This document shows positions 34,688 through 42,615 of a stretch of 64,000 nucleotides of DNA, one piece after another. Source of the DNA: Legionella sp. PC1000 (GTDB lineage: Bacteria; Pseudomonadota; Gammaproteobacteria; Legionellales; Legionellaceae); the NCBI RefSeq assembly GCF_014109805.1, contig NZ_CP059400.1:1954001-2018000 (forward strand), in the 5' to 3' direction. Under the pieces are notes generated by a model. The model did not search any database. It was not told the DNA's origin and saw only the letters and a list, made by a program, of their open reading frames with translations. Made by a program: the position numbers and the translations under genes. The stretch's first letter is position 1, and every line of letters starts with the position of its first letter.

Positions 34688-35599
34688 ATGGATAATTCAT
34701 TGAAAATGATCTTCATCAAACAAAGGTTGCTCTTCTTGATTTTTATACAATTCTTTTGGGTATCTATTTCTAATGCCACCACCTTGGTTATCCCTGCAAC
34801 AGGTGATGTAGTTGGAGAGGTTCAATATGCACAATCAGAGTTAAATGAAACGATTGATGAGATAGGAAAACGTTTCGATGTTGGATATTATGAGCTACTC
34901 AGAACAAACCCTCAAATCGACCCACGGCGCTCTTTAGCAATTAGTTCAGGACTTATTATTCCTACACAATATATATTGCCTAATGTTCCTAGAAAGGGAA
35001 TTGTGATTAATTTAGCAGAATACCGCCTGTATTATTTTCCAGAAAATGAGAACGTAGTGATTACTTTTCCTGTTGGTATCGGTCGGGAAGGGTGGAATAC
35101 CCCACTAGGGGTCACCAAAATTGTAGCCAAAGAAGCAAATCCCAAATGGCGCCCAACAGAAAATCTGCGCGCTGAAGCAGAAAAAAATGGAGATTTTCTT
35201 CCTGATGAGTTTCCTTCAGGACCCTATAACCCCTTAGGCCAACATGCTATGCGTTTGGGGTGGCCAACGTTTCTTATTCATGGGACAAATAAGCTTGATG
35301 GAATTGGCAAGCGTGTCAGCGCTGGGTGCATTCGCATGTATCCTGCTGATATCGAGTATTTATTTCGAATGGTACCCATCGGAACTCCAGTCAGGGTAAT
35401 TAATGAACCAGTAAAAATTGGAAAATATGAAGGCGGATGGGTAGTACAAATACATCCTCCTTTAAGTGAACAGAGCGGTGTAACACTGCAATCTTCCCTG
35501 CAAAAATTGTTAAGTAGTCATCACGTACTTAACTTAAACAATAAGAAAATAATTCAAAATGAACTTGTTCATCCTACAGGTTTACTAAGAAAAATTTAG
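34688..35599 (+). CDS. L,D-transpeptidase (ErfK/YbiS/YcfS/YnhG family), exported
   Basis: The 303-residue protein has a signal peptide (RLLFLIFIQFFWVSISNA), a LysM-like segment (IDEIGKRFDVGYYELLRTNP), and a YkuD catalytic domain with GIGREGWNTPLG, LIHGTNKLDGIG and the nucleophile motif SAGCIRMYPADIEYL. Such enzymes make 3-3 crosslinks in peptidoglycan or attach lipoproteins to it. Start could also be at the ATG at 34706. The family includes EnhA-type proteins of Legionella, but I cannot tell which paralogue this is. Confidence 0.92.
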   Translation: MDNSLKMIFIKQRLLFLIFIQFFWVSISNATTLVIPATGDVVGEVQYAQSELNETIDEIGKRFDVGYYELLRTNPQIDPRRSLAISSGLIIPTQYILPNVPRKGIVINLAEYRLYYFPENENVVITFPVGIGREGWNTPLGVTKIVAKEANPKWRPTENLRAEAEKNGDFLPDEFPSGPYNPLGQHAMRLGWPTFLIHGTNKLDGIGKRVSAGCIRMYPADIEYLFRMVPIGTPVRVINEPVKIGKYEGGWVVQIHPPLSEQSGVTLQSSLQKLLSSHHVLNLNNKKIIQNELVHPTGLLRKI

Positions 35600-35637
35600 A
35601 ACAAGACGAATTTTTACGGATCCAGTCTACAAATGGG

Positions 35638-36537
35638 CTATATTTTTTCTTGAGAACAGTATTTCAACACATAGTAGCTAATCCATAAAACAATAAATCC
35701 CCCGATAATATCAATTAAATAATGCCATCCTAATAAAACACAGGATGCAATAAGAAAAAAATTAATTATGGATAATAGAATACACGGAATGGTCCATTCT
35801 CTAAGCAGATTTACACATAAGATTGCCCAAATCACATGAAAAGAGGGAAGGGCTATTAATCCTCCTTCATTTGTAGTTGGATTAACATGGTTATGAATCT
35901 GATTGAATTTCAAGCCTGTAGCAATTTGCTCAGGCATGAAGAATGGGCTATTGGTGACGCTTGCTGGTGCAATAGTAGGAAAAAAATAATAAAATCCAAA
36001 ACCAATTAGGACCGTGCATAACATATAGAAATAATATTCTCTGATCAGATGGAAGCGACGAGTAATAATGATCAGTACAGGCAAAATACTCATTTGATAT
36101 GGAAGGCTGTCATAAATTACACCCAGTAAATATTTAAATTGAGGATGATTATGGGTCCAGGATACTATTGACTCCATATAGACATTCATATACTTCTCTT
36201 CGAATATGACGATAAATGGATCAATGATTGGAAATGGAGTTAATTGCACTGCATTTGTTGCGATGGCAATTACACTCATTATCGCAAAATAGTAAATTAG
36301 TTCTCGTCCAATTTGCCTGATTTTATTGTCCTGAGGAAAATAGAGGATGAGACCAAGGTTCAAAAGAATTAAGACTAAAGCAAGAAATGGGATGTCTTCA
36401 GGAAAATAGTTATTTCCTGGATATTTGAAAAAAAAATGGTTTATTAAAAGAATAATAGAGGATAAGGCCAGAATTAAACCGGAAAGAAAAATAATCGAAC
36501 GCGATGATACCTGCCCCATTTTAGATATATTATTCAA
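35638..36537 (-). CDS. PAP2-superfamily membrane phosphatase/phosphotransferase
   Basis: The 299-residue protein has about six to seven predicted membrane helices. The PAP2 motifs are GLIALPSFHVIWAIL (SxxxxH type) and SCVLLGWHYLIDIIGG, the GWHYxxD signature with catalytic histidine and aspartate. The family acts on lipid phosphates, or as inositolphosphotransferase in the Aur1 group. Its first 8 bases overlap the end of the csrA-like gene, so both are on one transcript. Substrate is unknown. Confidence 0.85.
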   Translation of the reverse strand: MNNISKMGQVSSRSIIFLSGLILALSSIILLINHFFFKYPGNNYFPEDIPFLALVLILLNLGLILYFPQDNKIRQIGRELIYYFAIMSVIAIATNAVQLTPFPIIDPFIVIFEEKYMNVYMESIVSWTHNHPQFKYLLGVIYDSLPYQMSILPVLIIITRRFHLIREYYFYMLCTVLIGFGFYYFFPTIAPASVTNSPFFMPEQIATGLKFNQIHNHVNPTTNEGGLIALPSFHVIWAILCVNLLREWTIPCILLSIINFFLIASCVLLGWHYLIDIIGGFIVLWISYYVLKYCSQEKI

Positions 36538-36727
36538 CAGTTTCTAAAAGTTTTTTTTGTTTAATTGCATGAAAAATCTCTTCTCTATGCACGTTCACGG
36601 ATCTGGGTGCATCGACACCAAATTTTATATTTCCATGTTCTTGTGTTTTAAAAGCTAAAATCTTAATAGCTGTATCACCAATATGAATCATTAAAGGTTC
36701 TTCAAATTGAAGAGAAATTATATCCAT
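36530..36727 (-). CDS. CsrA-family RNA-binding regulator (paralogue)
   Basis: The 65-residue protein is a CsrA homologue: IHIGDTAIKILAF, then NIKFGVDAPRSVNVHREEIFHAI, which matches the conserved core GIxAPxxVxVHREEIY. The N-terminus is not the standard MLILTRRxGE: it reads MDIISLQFEEPLM, so the first RNA-binding strand (Arg6/Arg7 region) is altered while the second strand (VHREEI with Arg) is kept. It may bind other RNA or act as an antagonist. It is translationally coupled to a PAP2 gene. Confidence 0.88.
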   Translation of the reverse strand: MDIISLQFEEPLMIHIGDTAIKILAFKTQEHGNIKFGVDAPRSVNVHREEIFHAIKQKKLLETVE

Positions 36728-36897
36728 TAATTACCTCTGTAACTTTCAAATAAGTTGATTATAAATCAAAGACATTTAACTTATGCACGGTAACTCAATT
36801 CATGGATATTTGTCACTATAAATTAATAAAAAATTTTACATAGGACATCTGATTTTAGCTTAACTCAGTTATTTAATTATTTTTAATTGTTTGATAA

Positions 36898-36926
36898 TTG
36901 TATGATGCGATTAAAATGGTTATAAT
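36898..36926 (+). promoter_or_regulatory. Sigma-70 promoter of the rpsF operon
   Basis: TTGTAT at 36898-36903 and TATAAT at 36921-36926 with a 17-base spacer, 72 bases upstream of the rpsF start. The fit to consensus is good and the position suits the ribosomal operon. Confidence 0.6.
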
Positions 36927-36998
36927 TAGCAGCTTTTTTTAAACCTTGCCTTACTGTTGTTATAAATAACAGAAGGCTTTAATCCATAAGGAGAAATC

Positions 36999-37337
36999 AT
37001 GAGACATTATGAAATTATGTTTCTTGTGCACCCGGATCAGAGCGAACAAGTACCAGCAATGGTAGAGCGCTATGAAGGGATCATAAGTAAGCACAGTGGG
37101 GCGATCCACCGTAAAGAAGACTTGGGTCGTCGTCAATTAGCTTATCCAATTTGTGATGTACATAAAGCACATTACATTCTTATGAATATTGAATGTAGCC
37201 TTGAAGCTCTGGAAGAAATTAAAAATGCATTCAAATTTAATGATGCAATTATTAGAAATTTAATTACTCGTCAAAAACAAGCGATCACTACTGAATCTGT
37301 TTTGATGAAGAAAGAAAAAGAAACCAGATCTGCTTAA
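36999..37337 (+). CDS. rpsF: 30S ribosomal protein S6
   Basis: The 112-residue protein is a standard S6: [33 protein letters not shown] and HYILMNIEC. It binds S18 in the small-subunit platform. An AAGGAG ribosome site precedes the ATG. It heads the rpsF-rpsR-DUF2232-rplI operon, with 14 bases to rpsR. Confidence 0.98.
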   Translation: MRHYEIMFLVHPDQSEQVPAMVERYEGIISKHSGAIHRKEDLGRRQLAYPICDVHKAHYILMNIECSLEALEEIKNAFKFNDAIIRNLITRQKQAITTESVLMKKEKETRSA

Positions 37338-37351
37338 GAGGAGTTTTAATT

Positions 37352-37579
37352 ATGTCAGCTTATTTCCGTAGAAAAAAAATGTGCCGTTTTAGTGCTGAGG
37401 GCGGTAATGAAATTGATTATAAGGATATCAATTTACTGAAAAATTATATTTCTGAAACAGGTAAAATTGTACCAAGCCGTATTACTGGTACTCAAACTCG
37501 TTTTCAAAGACAACTAGCAAGAGCAATTATGCAAGCCAGATTCCTTGGTCTGTTGCCATATTGTGATAGCCATAAATAA
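37352..37579 (+). CDS. rpsR: 30S ribosomal protein S18
   Basis: The 75-residue protein is S18: [38 protein letters not shown] and [18 protein letters not shown]. It partners S6 in the 30S subunit. Length and order are normal; GAGG precedes the start. Confidence 0.98.
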   Translation: MSAYFRRKKMCRFSAEGGNEIDYKDINLLKNYISETGKIVPSRITGTQTRFQRQLARAIMQARFLGLLPYCDSHK

Positions 37580-37585
37580 ATAATA

Positions 37586-38488
37586 ATGATGCGTGCAGGT
37601 AATTTTATAACAAAACAATGTAAGGTGATACTTGAAAGCAAACAGCAAGCAATTATTTATGCTGTGATTTTTTCAATATTGCCTTTTGCATCTTGGCTTT
37701 CAGTTGCCTTAGTATGTTTGGTGACATTAAGGAGGGGTGCAAAATCCGGTTTTGATGTTTTATTACCTGCACTTGTTATTCATACTGTTCCATTGATGAT
37801 GTTAATACCATTATCCGGAGCTCTAATTAATACTCTTATTGCCTATCTTCCATGCTATTTTGCGGCATTGGGCTTGCGAAATACTGAACGATGGCAGGCA
37901 GTCGCCGGAGTATTTTTTGTACTGGCTTTTTTGGGGTGTCTACTCATCCAACTTTGGATTCCAGGTTTTATTGTCGAACAATTTAATTTGTTTAAAATGA
38001 TTTTGACACAATACCAGGAACTGGTTGGGCCTGCTCTTAATGACATAAATTCAATAATTTTGGCGCAATTATTTTTTGGAATTCAGATATTAAGTGTTCT
38101 TGTTTCTGCGACAATTTCCTTAATGTTTGCGCGAGCAATGCAAGCAAAATTATTTTTACCTGGAGGTCTCAGGAATGAGTTAATGGCGTTTCGTAGTGGC
38201 AGACTTTCATTTTTAGTTTTCTTGGGGGTTTCTTTAGCAGCTTTTTATGAAATTCCTTTAGCTATTAATGTACTCCCCATAGTGCTTTGTTATTTCTTGG
38301 CTTCCGGATTTGGTCTGGTTTATTTTATTTTTTCTCGTAAGAGACAAGTTAAGGTCTTCATTTTATTAATGTTGTTAATATTTTTGAAACCAACTTTTGT
38401 ATTATGTGCCTACATGGTCCTTGGTTCATTAGATAGTTTAGTTAATTTTAGATCGTATTTCCCTTCAGGGGTTGGCGAGTCAATTTAA
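37586..38488 (+). CDS. DUF2232-like polytopic membrane protein
   Basis: The 300-residue protein has about seven to eight predicted membrane helices and lies between rpsR and rplI, where gamma-proteobacteria often have a membrane protein of the DUF2232/YybS type. It starts 6 bases after rpsR and ends 12 bases before rplI. The conserved region around GLRNELMAFRSGR and the C-terminal FRSYFPSGVGESI fits the family as I recall. Function is not known. Confidence 0.75.
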   Translation: MMRAGNFITKQCKVILESKQQAIIYAVIFSILPFASWLSVALVCLVTLRRGAKSGFDVLLPALVIHTVPLMMLIPLSGALINTLIAYLPCYFAALGLRNTERWQAVAGVFFVLAFLGCLLIQLWIPGFIVEQFNLFKMILTQYQELVGPALNDINSIILAQLFFGIQILSVLVSATISLMFARAMQAKLFLPGGLRNELMAFRSGRLSFLVFLGVSLAAFYEIPLAINVLPIVLCYFLASGFGLVYFIFSRKRQVKVFILLMLLIFLKPTFVLCAYMVLGSLDSLVNFRSYFPSGVGESI

Positions 38489-38500
38489 GGGGTTATTAAG

Positions 38501-38950
38501 ATGGAAGTTATCTTATTAGAAAAAGTGAGAAATTTAGGTAACCTGGGTGATAAAGTAAATGTCAAAGCGGGTTATGGTCGAAATTTCTTGATACCACAAA
38601 ATAAAGCTGTTTTTGCAACACCTAAAAATATAGAATTATTTGAGCAACGCCGGGTTGAGCTTGAGAAAAAAGCCCAACAATCTTTGGCTACTGCGGAGCA
38701 GCGTGCGGCTAAATTGAATGATACTACTTTAGTGATTAACGCTATGGCGAGTGACGAAGGTAAGCTATATGGTTCTGTTGGTGTTAATGAAATCAAGGAT
38801 GCTTTGACAGATAAAGGTATTGATGTGATCAAACGTGAAATTGTAATGCCAGAAGGTCCTCTGCATTCAATTGGTAATTTTGTGGTTGAGATACATGTTC
38901 ATAGCGATGTTATTGCTAAATTGAATGTTGAAATTGTTCCATCCAAGTAA
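38501..38950 (+). CDS. rplI: 50S ribosomal protein L9
   Basis: The 149-residue protein is L9: [35 protein letters not shown], then the connecting helix and C-terminal domain ([29 protein letters not shown]). Length is typical. It is the last gene of the S6-S18 operon and is followed by a hairpin with a T run. Confidence 0.98.
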   Translation: MEVILLEKVRNLGNLGDKVNVKAGYGRNFLIPQNKAVFATPKNIELFEQRRVELEKKAQQSLATAEQRAAKLNDTTLVINAMASDEGKLYGSVGVNEIKDALTDKGIDVIKREIVMPEGPLHSIGNFVVEIHVHSDVIAKLNVEIVPSK

Positions 38951-38967
38951 TTATCTGAAGTTCTCAT

Positions 38968-39006
38968 AGCCTGGGGTGAAGCGTAACACGCAACCCAGGC
39001 TTTTTC
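38968..39006 (+). terminator. Intrinsic terminator after rplI
   Basis: AGCCTGGG (38968-38975) pairs with CCCAGGCT (38994-39001), with an inner GTG/CAC pair, followed directly by TTTTTC. The stem shares its core with the palindrome at 34626-34661, so a repeat element appears to serve as terminator. Confidence 0.75.
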
Positions 39007-39044
39007 TTATATAAAAATCTGAGTGGTCGCTGGGCTGATGTGAT

Positions 39045-39560
39045 TTATACGAAGATAATTCGGTAAAGTGCAAGTAGTGCAATGATCGTATTCAGGATAG
39101 CCCAAATATAAGAAGGAGATAACCCTTTATATCCGCTGTAGTAAGCATATATAGCAACTAATGTACTTCCCGAGAAAAATATCCATTTATCATTGTAGGC
39201 AAATCCCATAGAAAGTAAGGCGATACCAAAAACTCCCAATATTAAAAACACACTGTTTTCCTTACCGAACATCAAATAGAAAGTGAGTAATTGGCAACAC
39301 ATTAATATGGGTAAGAAAAATTGAGTATAAGGTCCGCTACCCAGTAAAATTGCTGCATGCCCTGCAATAAGTATTAATTGAAGCGCAATAAAATAAAGCA
39401 TTCTAAAGTAAATAGCAGTTATAAGTAATGCAATAGCGCCAATAAAATAATAAAGTTGAGAATGAAGTTTAGGTAGGGTGGTCCCGAAAAACTTCAAAAG
39501 ACCACACAGGATTATAAGTGAACCAATCCATCCTATAAGAATAAATATTTTTCTAGCCAC
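39045..39560 (-). CDS. Small polytopic membrane protein, unknown
   Basis: The 171-residue protein is almost entirely hydrophobic, with about six predicted membrane helices and short loops. No family motif is visible. It lies 3 bases downstream of the secreted 162-residue gene on the same strand, so the two are probably one transcript. I cannot assign a function. Confidence 0.6.
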   Translation of the reverse strand: MARKIFILIGWIGSLIILCGLLKFFGTTLPKLHSQLYYFIGAIALLITAIYFRMLYFIALQLILIAGHAAILLGSGPYTQFFLPILMCCQLLTFYLMFGKENSVFLILGVFGIALLSMGFAYNDKWIFFSGSTLVAIYAYYSGYKGLSPSYIWAILNTIIALLALYRIIFV

Positions 39561-39563
39561 ATA

Positions 39564-40052
39564 TCACCATTTTAAGTAAATTCCTTTTGCCACTGATTCC
39601 TGGATAATTGCACCTTGGGGTTTATTAAATGAAATCCAATAATTTCCCATATTGCTCAGAGCAAACTTAACTCTCGGATATTGACATACTTCTAAGACAT
39701 TACGACAGTCCACTAGAGTAGTATTTTCGTCAACACGTTTATAACATTTAAAATTTAAGTTTTTAACATCAGAAGCAAATGCGCCCCAACTCATTGAATC
39801 CAATGTAGCATGTAAGGGCGGACTCATAAAGGCTTCTTCTGTATTTACACGCTCTAATTCAATTTTAGAATCAGAATGATTTTGAATTAAATAGTACGAT
39901 TGATTTCCTGTTTCATTTAAAATCAAATAATTTTGACTGTATCCAAACCCCGTAACTTCACATCCACGTGGGAAAATACTTTCTGCCTGAACGGAACTAA
40001 TGAGAGCTGCAGAGAAAATAATTGATTTATTAATTTGGTGAAATAAAGACAT
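39564..40052 (-). CDS. Secreted hypothetical protein
   Basis: The 162-residue protein has a signal peptide (IIFSAALISSVQAES) and a mature part with four or more cysteines (RGCEVTG, FKCYKRV, DCRNVLEVCQYP) that may form disulfides in the periplasm. I recognise no domain. The membrane gene downstream starts after only 3 bases. A TAATTACCTCAATAAG-type region upstream separates it from phosphatidylcholine synthase. Confidence 0.6.
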   Translation of the reverse strand: MSLFHQINKSIIFSAALISSVQAESIFPRGCEVTGFGYSQNYLILNETGNQSYYLIQNHSDSKIELERVNTEEAFMSPPLHATLDSMSWGAFASDVKNLNFKCYKRVDENTTLVDCRNVLEVCQYPRVKFALSNMGNYWISFNKPQGAIIQESVAKGIYLKW

Positions 40053-40124
40053 AATTACCTCAATAAGTATATTTTGTGGGTTATTTTAATCATAAAAAAT
40101 ACAAAGTCTATCCCACAATACAAA

Positions 40125-40889
40125 CTATTCCTTTTGTGCGGCAATTTTTGCCTTAATCATAGGGTAATAAGTTCTGTAAAAACTTAAAAATAAGTACATT
40201 CCAACATAAGCCAAAGATAGGCTAAGACAAATGATATTTGTATTAGGATAGCTAATAAGTACGCAAATCGAGCTAATGGCATAAATAATAGAACAGATAT
40301 GCATGAGTATTTTTAATACTCTGGATTCTGTTAAATAGTCCAGTCTCGAGGGATATACATACTTTACAGGTACAAAAATAAGTATGGAGAGTATGATTAA
40401 TATAATGGCATTCGTTGCAGCAGAAGTATCAAAAATAAACATATATAAAATGGTAATATTCCAGTAACAAGGAAATCCTTTAAAGAAATGATCTGGAGTC
40501 TTGGCATCAGATTGGCAAAATTGATAAGCAGAGGTAATTGAAACCGCAGCAATAAGAAAGACAGAGTATTCAGGTGGGAGCATACCTGGTTTCACGAGTA
40601 AGAAAAAACATGGCGTAATAACGTAATTTAAATAGTCAACAATGTTATCAAGCAAAGCACCGTCTATCTTGGGCAAAATTTCCTTAATATTAACCAGGCG
40701 AGCTAGACTTCCATCAACGGCGTCGATAGCAACGGTAATAAACATAAGCCATAAAGCGAAAATGTATTCGTGCTGATATATCTTTACTAATGAAAAGACA
40801 CCGATACAGGCTGCGCTCGCAGTAAAGAGATGCACTGACCAAGCCGCTACGTAGTGTAATGGATGGAATTGCTGTTTGCTTAAGTTCAT
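40125..40889 (-). CDS. pcs: Phosphatidylcholine synthase (CDP-alcohol phosphotransferase)
   Basis: The 254-residue membrane enzyme has about eight predicted helices and the CDP-alcohol phosphatidyltransferase signature DAVDGSLAR followed by DGALLDNIVDYLNY (four catalytic aspartates). The sequence is that of bacterial phosphatidylcholine synthase, which condenses choline with CDP-diacylglycerol; the family-specific FKGFPCYWNI is present. Phosphatidylcholine is a known component of Legionella membranes and the enzyme supports virulence there. It stands alone in its direction. Confidence 0.93.
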   Translation of the reverse strand: MNLSKQQFHPLHYVAAWSVHLFTASAACIGVFSLVKIYQHEYIFALWLMFITVAIDAVDGSLARLVNIKEILPKIDGALLDNIVDYLNYVITPCFFLLVKPGMLPPEYSVFLIAAVSITSAYQFCQSDAKTPDHFFKGFPCYWNITILYMFIFDTSAATNAIILIILSILIFVPVKYVYPSRLDYLTESRVLKILMHICSIIYAISSICVLISYPNTNIICLSLSLAYVGMYLFLSFYRTYYPMIKAKIAAQKE

Positions 40890-41090
40890 TAATTATCCTA
40901 GTGTTAATAGCGCGTTTTTTAAAATATGGATTTTCCGAAATATTTATTAATTGTACTAATGTATTGATTTAAATTACTATTGCTTTTTCTGAAAATCTAA
41001 GAATATGAAAATAGTATCAATAATCAAAAGTAGTGCGCAAGGAGAGTTGATAACTTTAATTAAATATACTTTATTCTGTATGGAGACATC

Positions 41091-42464
41091 ATGATAATTC
41101 AAACGGTAAATCCCGCAACTGAACAAATAATACAAAGCTACGATTGCATGAATGAGCAGGAAGTTGATAAAAAACTTAACGAATCACATAAAGCATATTT
41201 GGAATGGAAAAAAACGTCTTTTAGCCGCAGAAAGTCATTAATGTTGCAACTTGCCCAACTTTTAAAGACAAAAGCAGATGAATTGGCTCATTTAATGGCA
41301 ATTGAAATGGGTAAACCCATTACTGCAGGTAGAGCTGAAATTAATAAATGCGCCTGGTTATGCGAGTATTTTGCAGAGCATGCAGAAGAATACCTTGCTC
41401 CAAAAGTTATTCAAACGGAAATGAAAAAAGCAAAAGTATGTTATCGTCCTCTTGGAATTGTTTTTGCCATCATGCCTTGGAATTTTCCTTTTTGGCAGGT
41501 TTTCCGTTTTGCTGTTCCCACACTTATGGCTGGAAACGTTGCCGTATTGAAGCACGCACCTATTTCAACGGGAACAGGCAACAAAATAGAAGAATTATTT
41601 CTTGAGGCAGGATTTCCAGCACACGTTTTTCAGCATTTGATCGTCGATAATGATGGAGCGGCAAAAGTTATAGAACATCCTTATGTTATTGCTGTTACCT
41701 TGACAGGAAGCGGACGAGCAGGACGTGCTGTTGCAAGTCATGCAGGAAAATTTTTAAAAAAATCAGTGTTAGAGCTTGGTGGAAGCGATCCCTATGTCGT
41801 TCTTGAAGACGCTGATCTTGATCTTGCTGCACGCTGTATTGTTAATTCAAGACTTAATAACTCAGGTCAAGTCTGTATTGCTGCTAAGCGTATCATTGTT
41901 TTAAAATCCGTTGAAAAAGAATTGACACATAAAATAATGGAACATATGGCTGCATTTAAAATGGGGAATCCACTTGATTCGGAAATGAACCTTGGTCCTT
42001 TAGCCCGTTCCGACTTGCGCGAAAACTTACATATTCAAGTAGAAAAATCACTGAAACAAGGTGCTAAATTATTGGTAGGTGGTATAATTCCCGCCGGAAA
42101 AGGTTTTTATTATCCACCAACTTTATTAACTCAGGTGACGCCTGGCATGCCAGCTTTCGATGAAGAGTTATTTGGACCTGTTATTGCTCTTATTACAGCC
42201 AATAATGAGAAAGAAGGCCTTGCATATGCAAATCAAAGCCAATATGGCTTGGGTGCTGCGGTGTTTACTCGTGATTTGGAGAGAGGAGAGCATATAGCTA
42301 CTTACGAGATAGAAGCTGGTGCTTGTTTTGTTAACGCTTTTGTAGCTTCAGATCCCAGGTTACCATTTGGTGGAATAAGAGAGTCAGGGTATGGTCGTGA
42401 ATTATCAAAAGAAGGCATATTAGAGTTTGTTAATACTAAAACCATAGCCATTAGTGATTCTTAA
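41091..42464 (+). CDS. NAD(P)-dependent succinate-semialdehyde-type dehydrogenase
   Basis: The 457-residue aldehyde dehydrogenase has IMPWNFPFWQVFRFAVP, TGSGRAGRAVASHAGK, the general-base motif LELGGSDPYVVLED and the nucleophilic cysteine in NSGQVCIAAKR, then PFGGIRESGYGRELS. Similarity to GabD/Sad-type succinate-semialdehyde dehydrogenases is strong, but the substrate range cannot be fixed from sequence. A GGAG site precedes the ATG. It is monocistronic, followed by a large hairpin before the glutamate dehydrogenase gene. Confidence 0.88.
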   Translation: MIIQTVNPATEQIIQSYDCMNEQEVDKKLNESHKAYLEWKKTSFSRRKSLMLQLAQLLKTKADELAHLMAIEMGKPITAGRAEINKCAWLCEYFAEHAEEYLAPKVIQTEMKKAKVCYRPLGIVFAIMPWNFPFWQVFRFAVPTLMAGNVAVLKHAPISTGTGNKIEELFLEAGFPAHVFQHLIVDNDGAAKVIEHPYVIAVTLTGSGRAGRAVASHAGKFLKKSVLELGGSDPYVVLEDADLDLAARCIVNSRLNNSGQVCIAAKRIIVLKSVEKELTHKIMEHMAAFKMGNPLDSEMNLGPLARSDLRENLHIQVEKSLKQGAKLLVGGIIPAGKGFYYPPTLLTQVTPGMPAFDEELFGPVIALITANNEKEGLAYANQSQYGLGAAVFTRDLERGEHIATYEIEAGACFVNAFVASDPRLPFGGIRESGYGRELSKEGILEFVNTKTIAISDS

Positions 42465-42501
42465 TAATTAACTCATGCTGAGTAAAAAATATGATTTTTT
42501 G

Positions 42502-42547
42502 GCCACTCTTATCCAGCCGGTAAATAACCTGCCGGGATAAGAGTGGC
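42502..42547. repeat. Strong hairpin between the aldehyde dehydrogenase and glutamate dehydrogenase genes
   Basis: GCCACTCTTATCC at 42502-42514 is the exact complement of GGATAAGAGTGGC at 42535-42547, enclosing a 20-base loop with a further CCGG/CCGG pair. It lies 38 bases after the dehydrogenase stop. There is no T run on the plus side, so it may be a factor-assisted terminator or an mRNA-stabilising hairpin. Confidence 0.6.
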
Positions 42548-42615
42548 TGGTTATTTATATATTTAAACAATAATTCTCGCTGTAGGGCTGAGCAAATCGA
42601 TGAGGTAGAACAACA

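Noticed and set aside
42502..42547. Classical rho-independent terminator
   Set aside because: The stem is strong but no T run follows on either strand, so I list it only as a hairpin.
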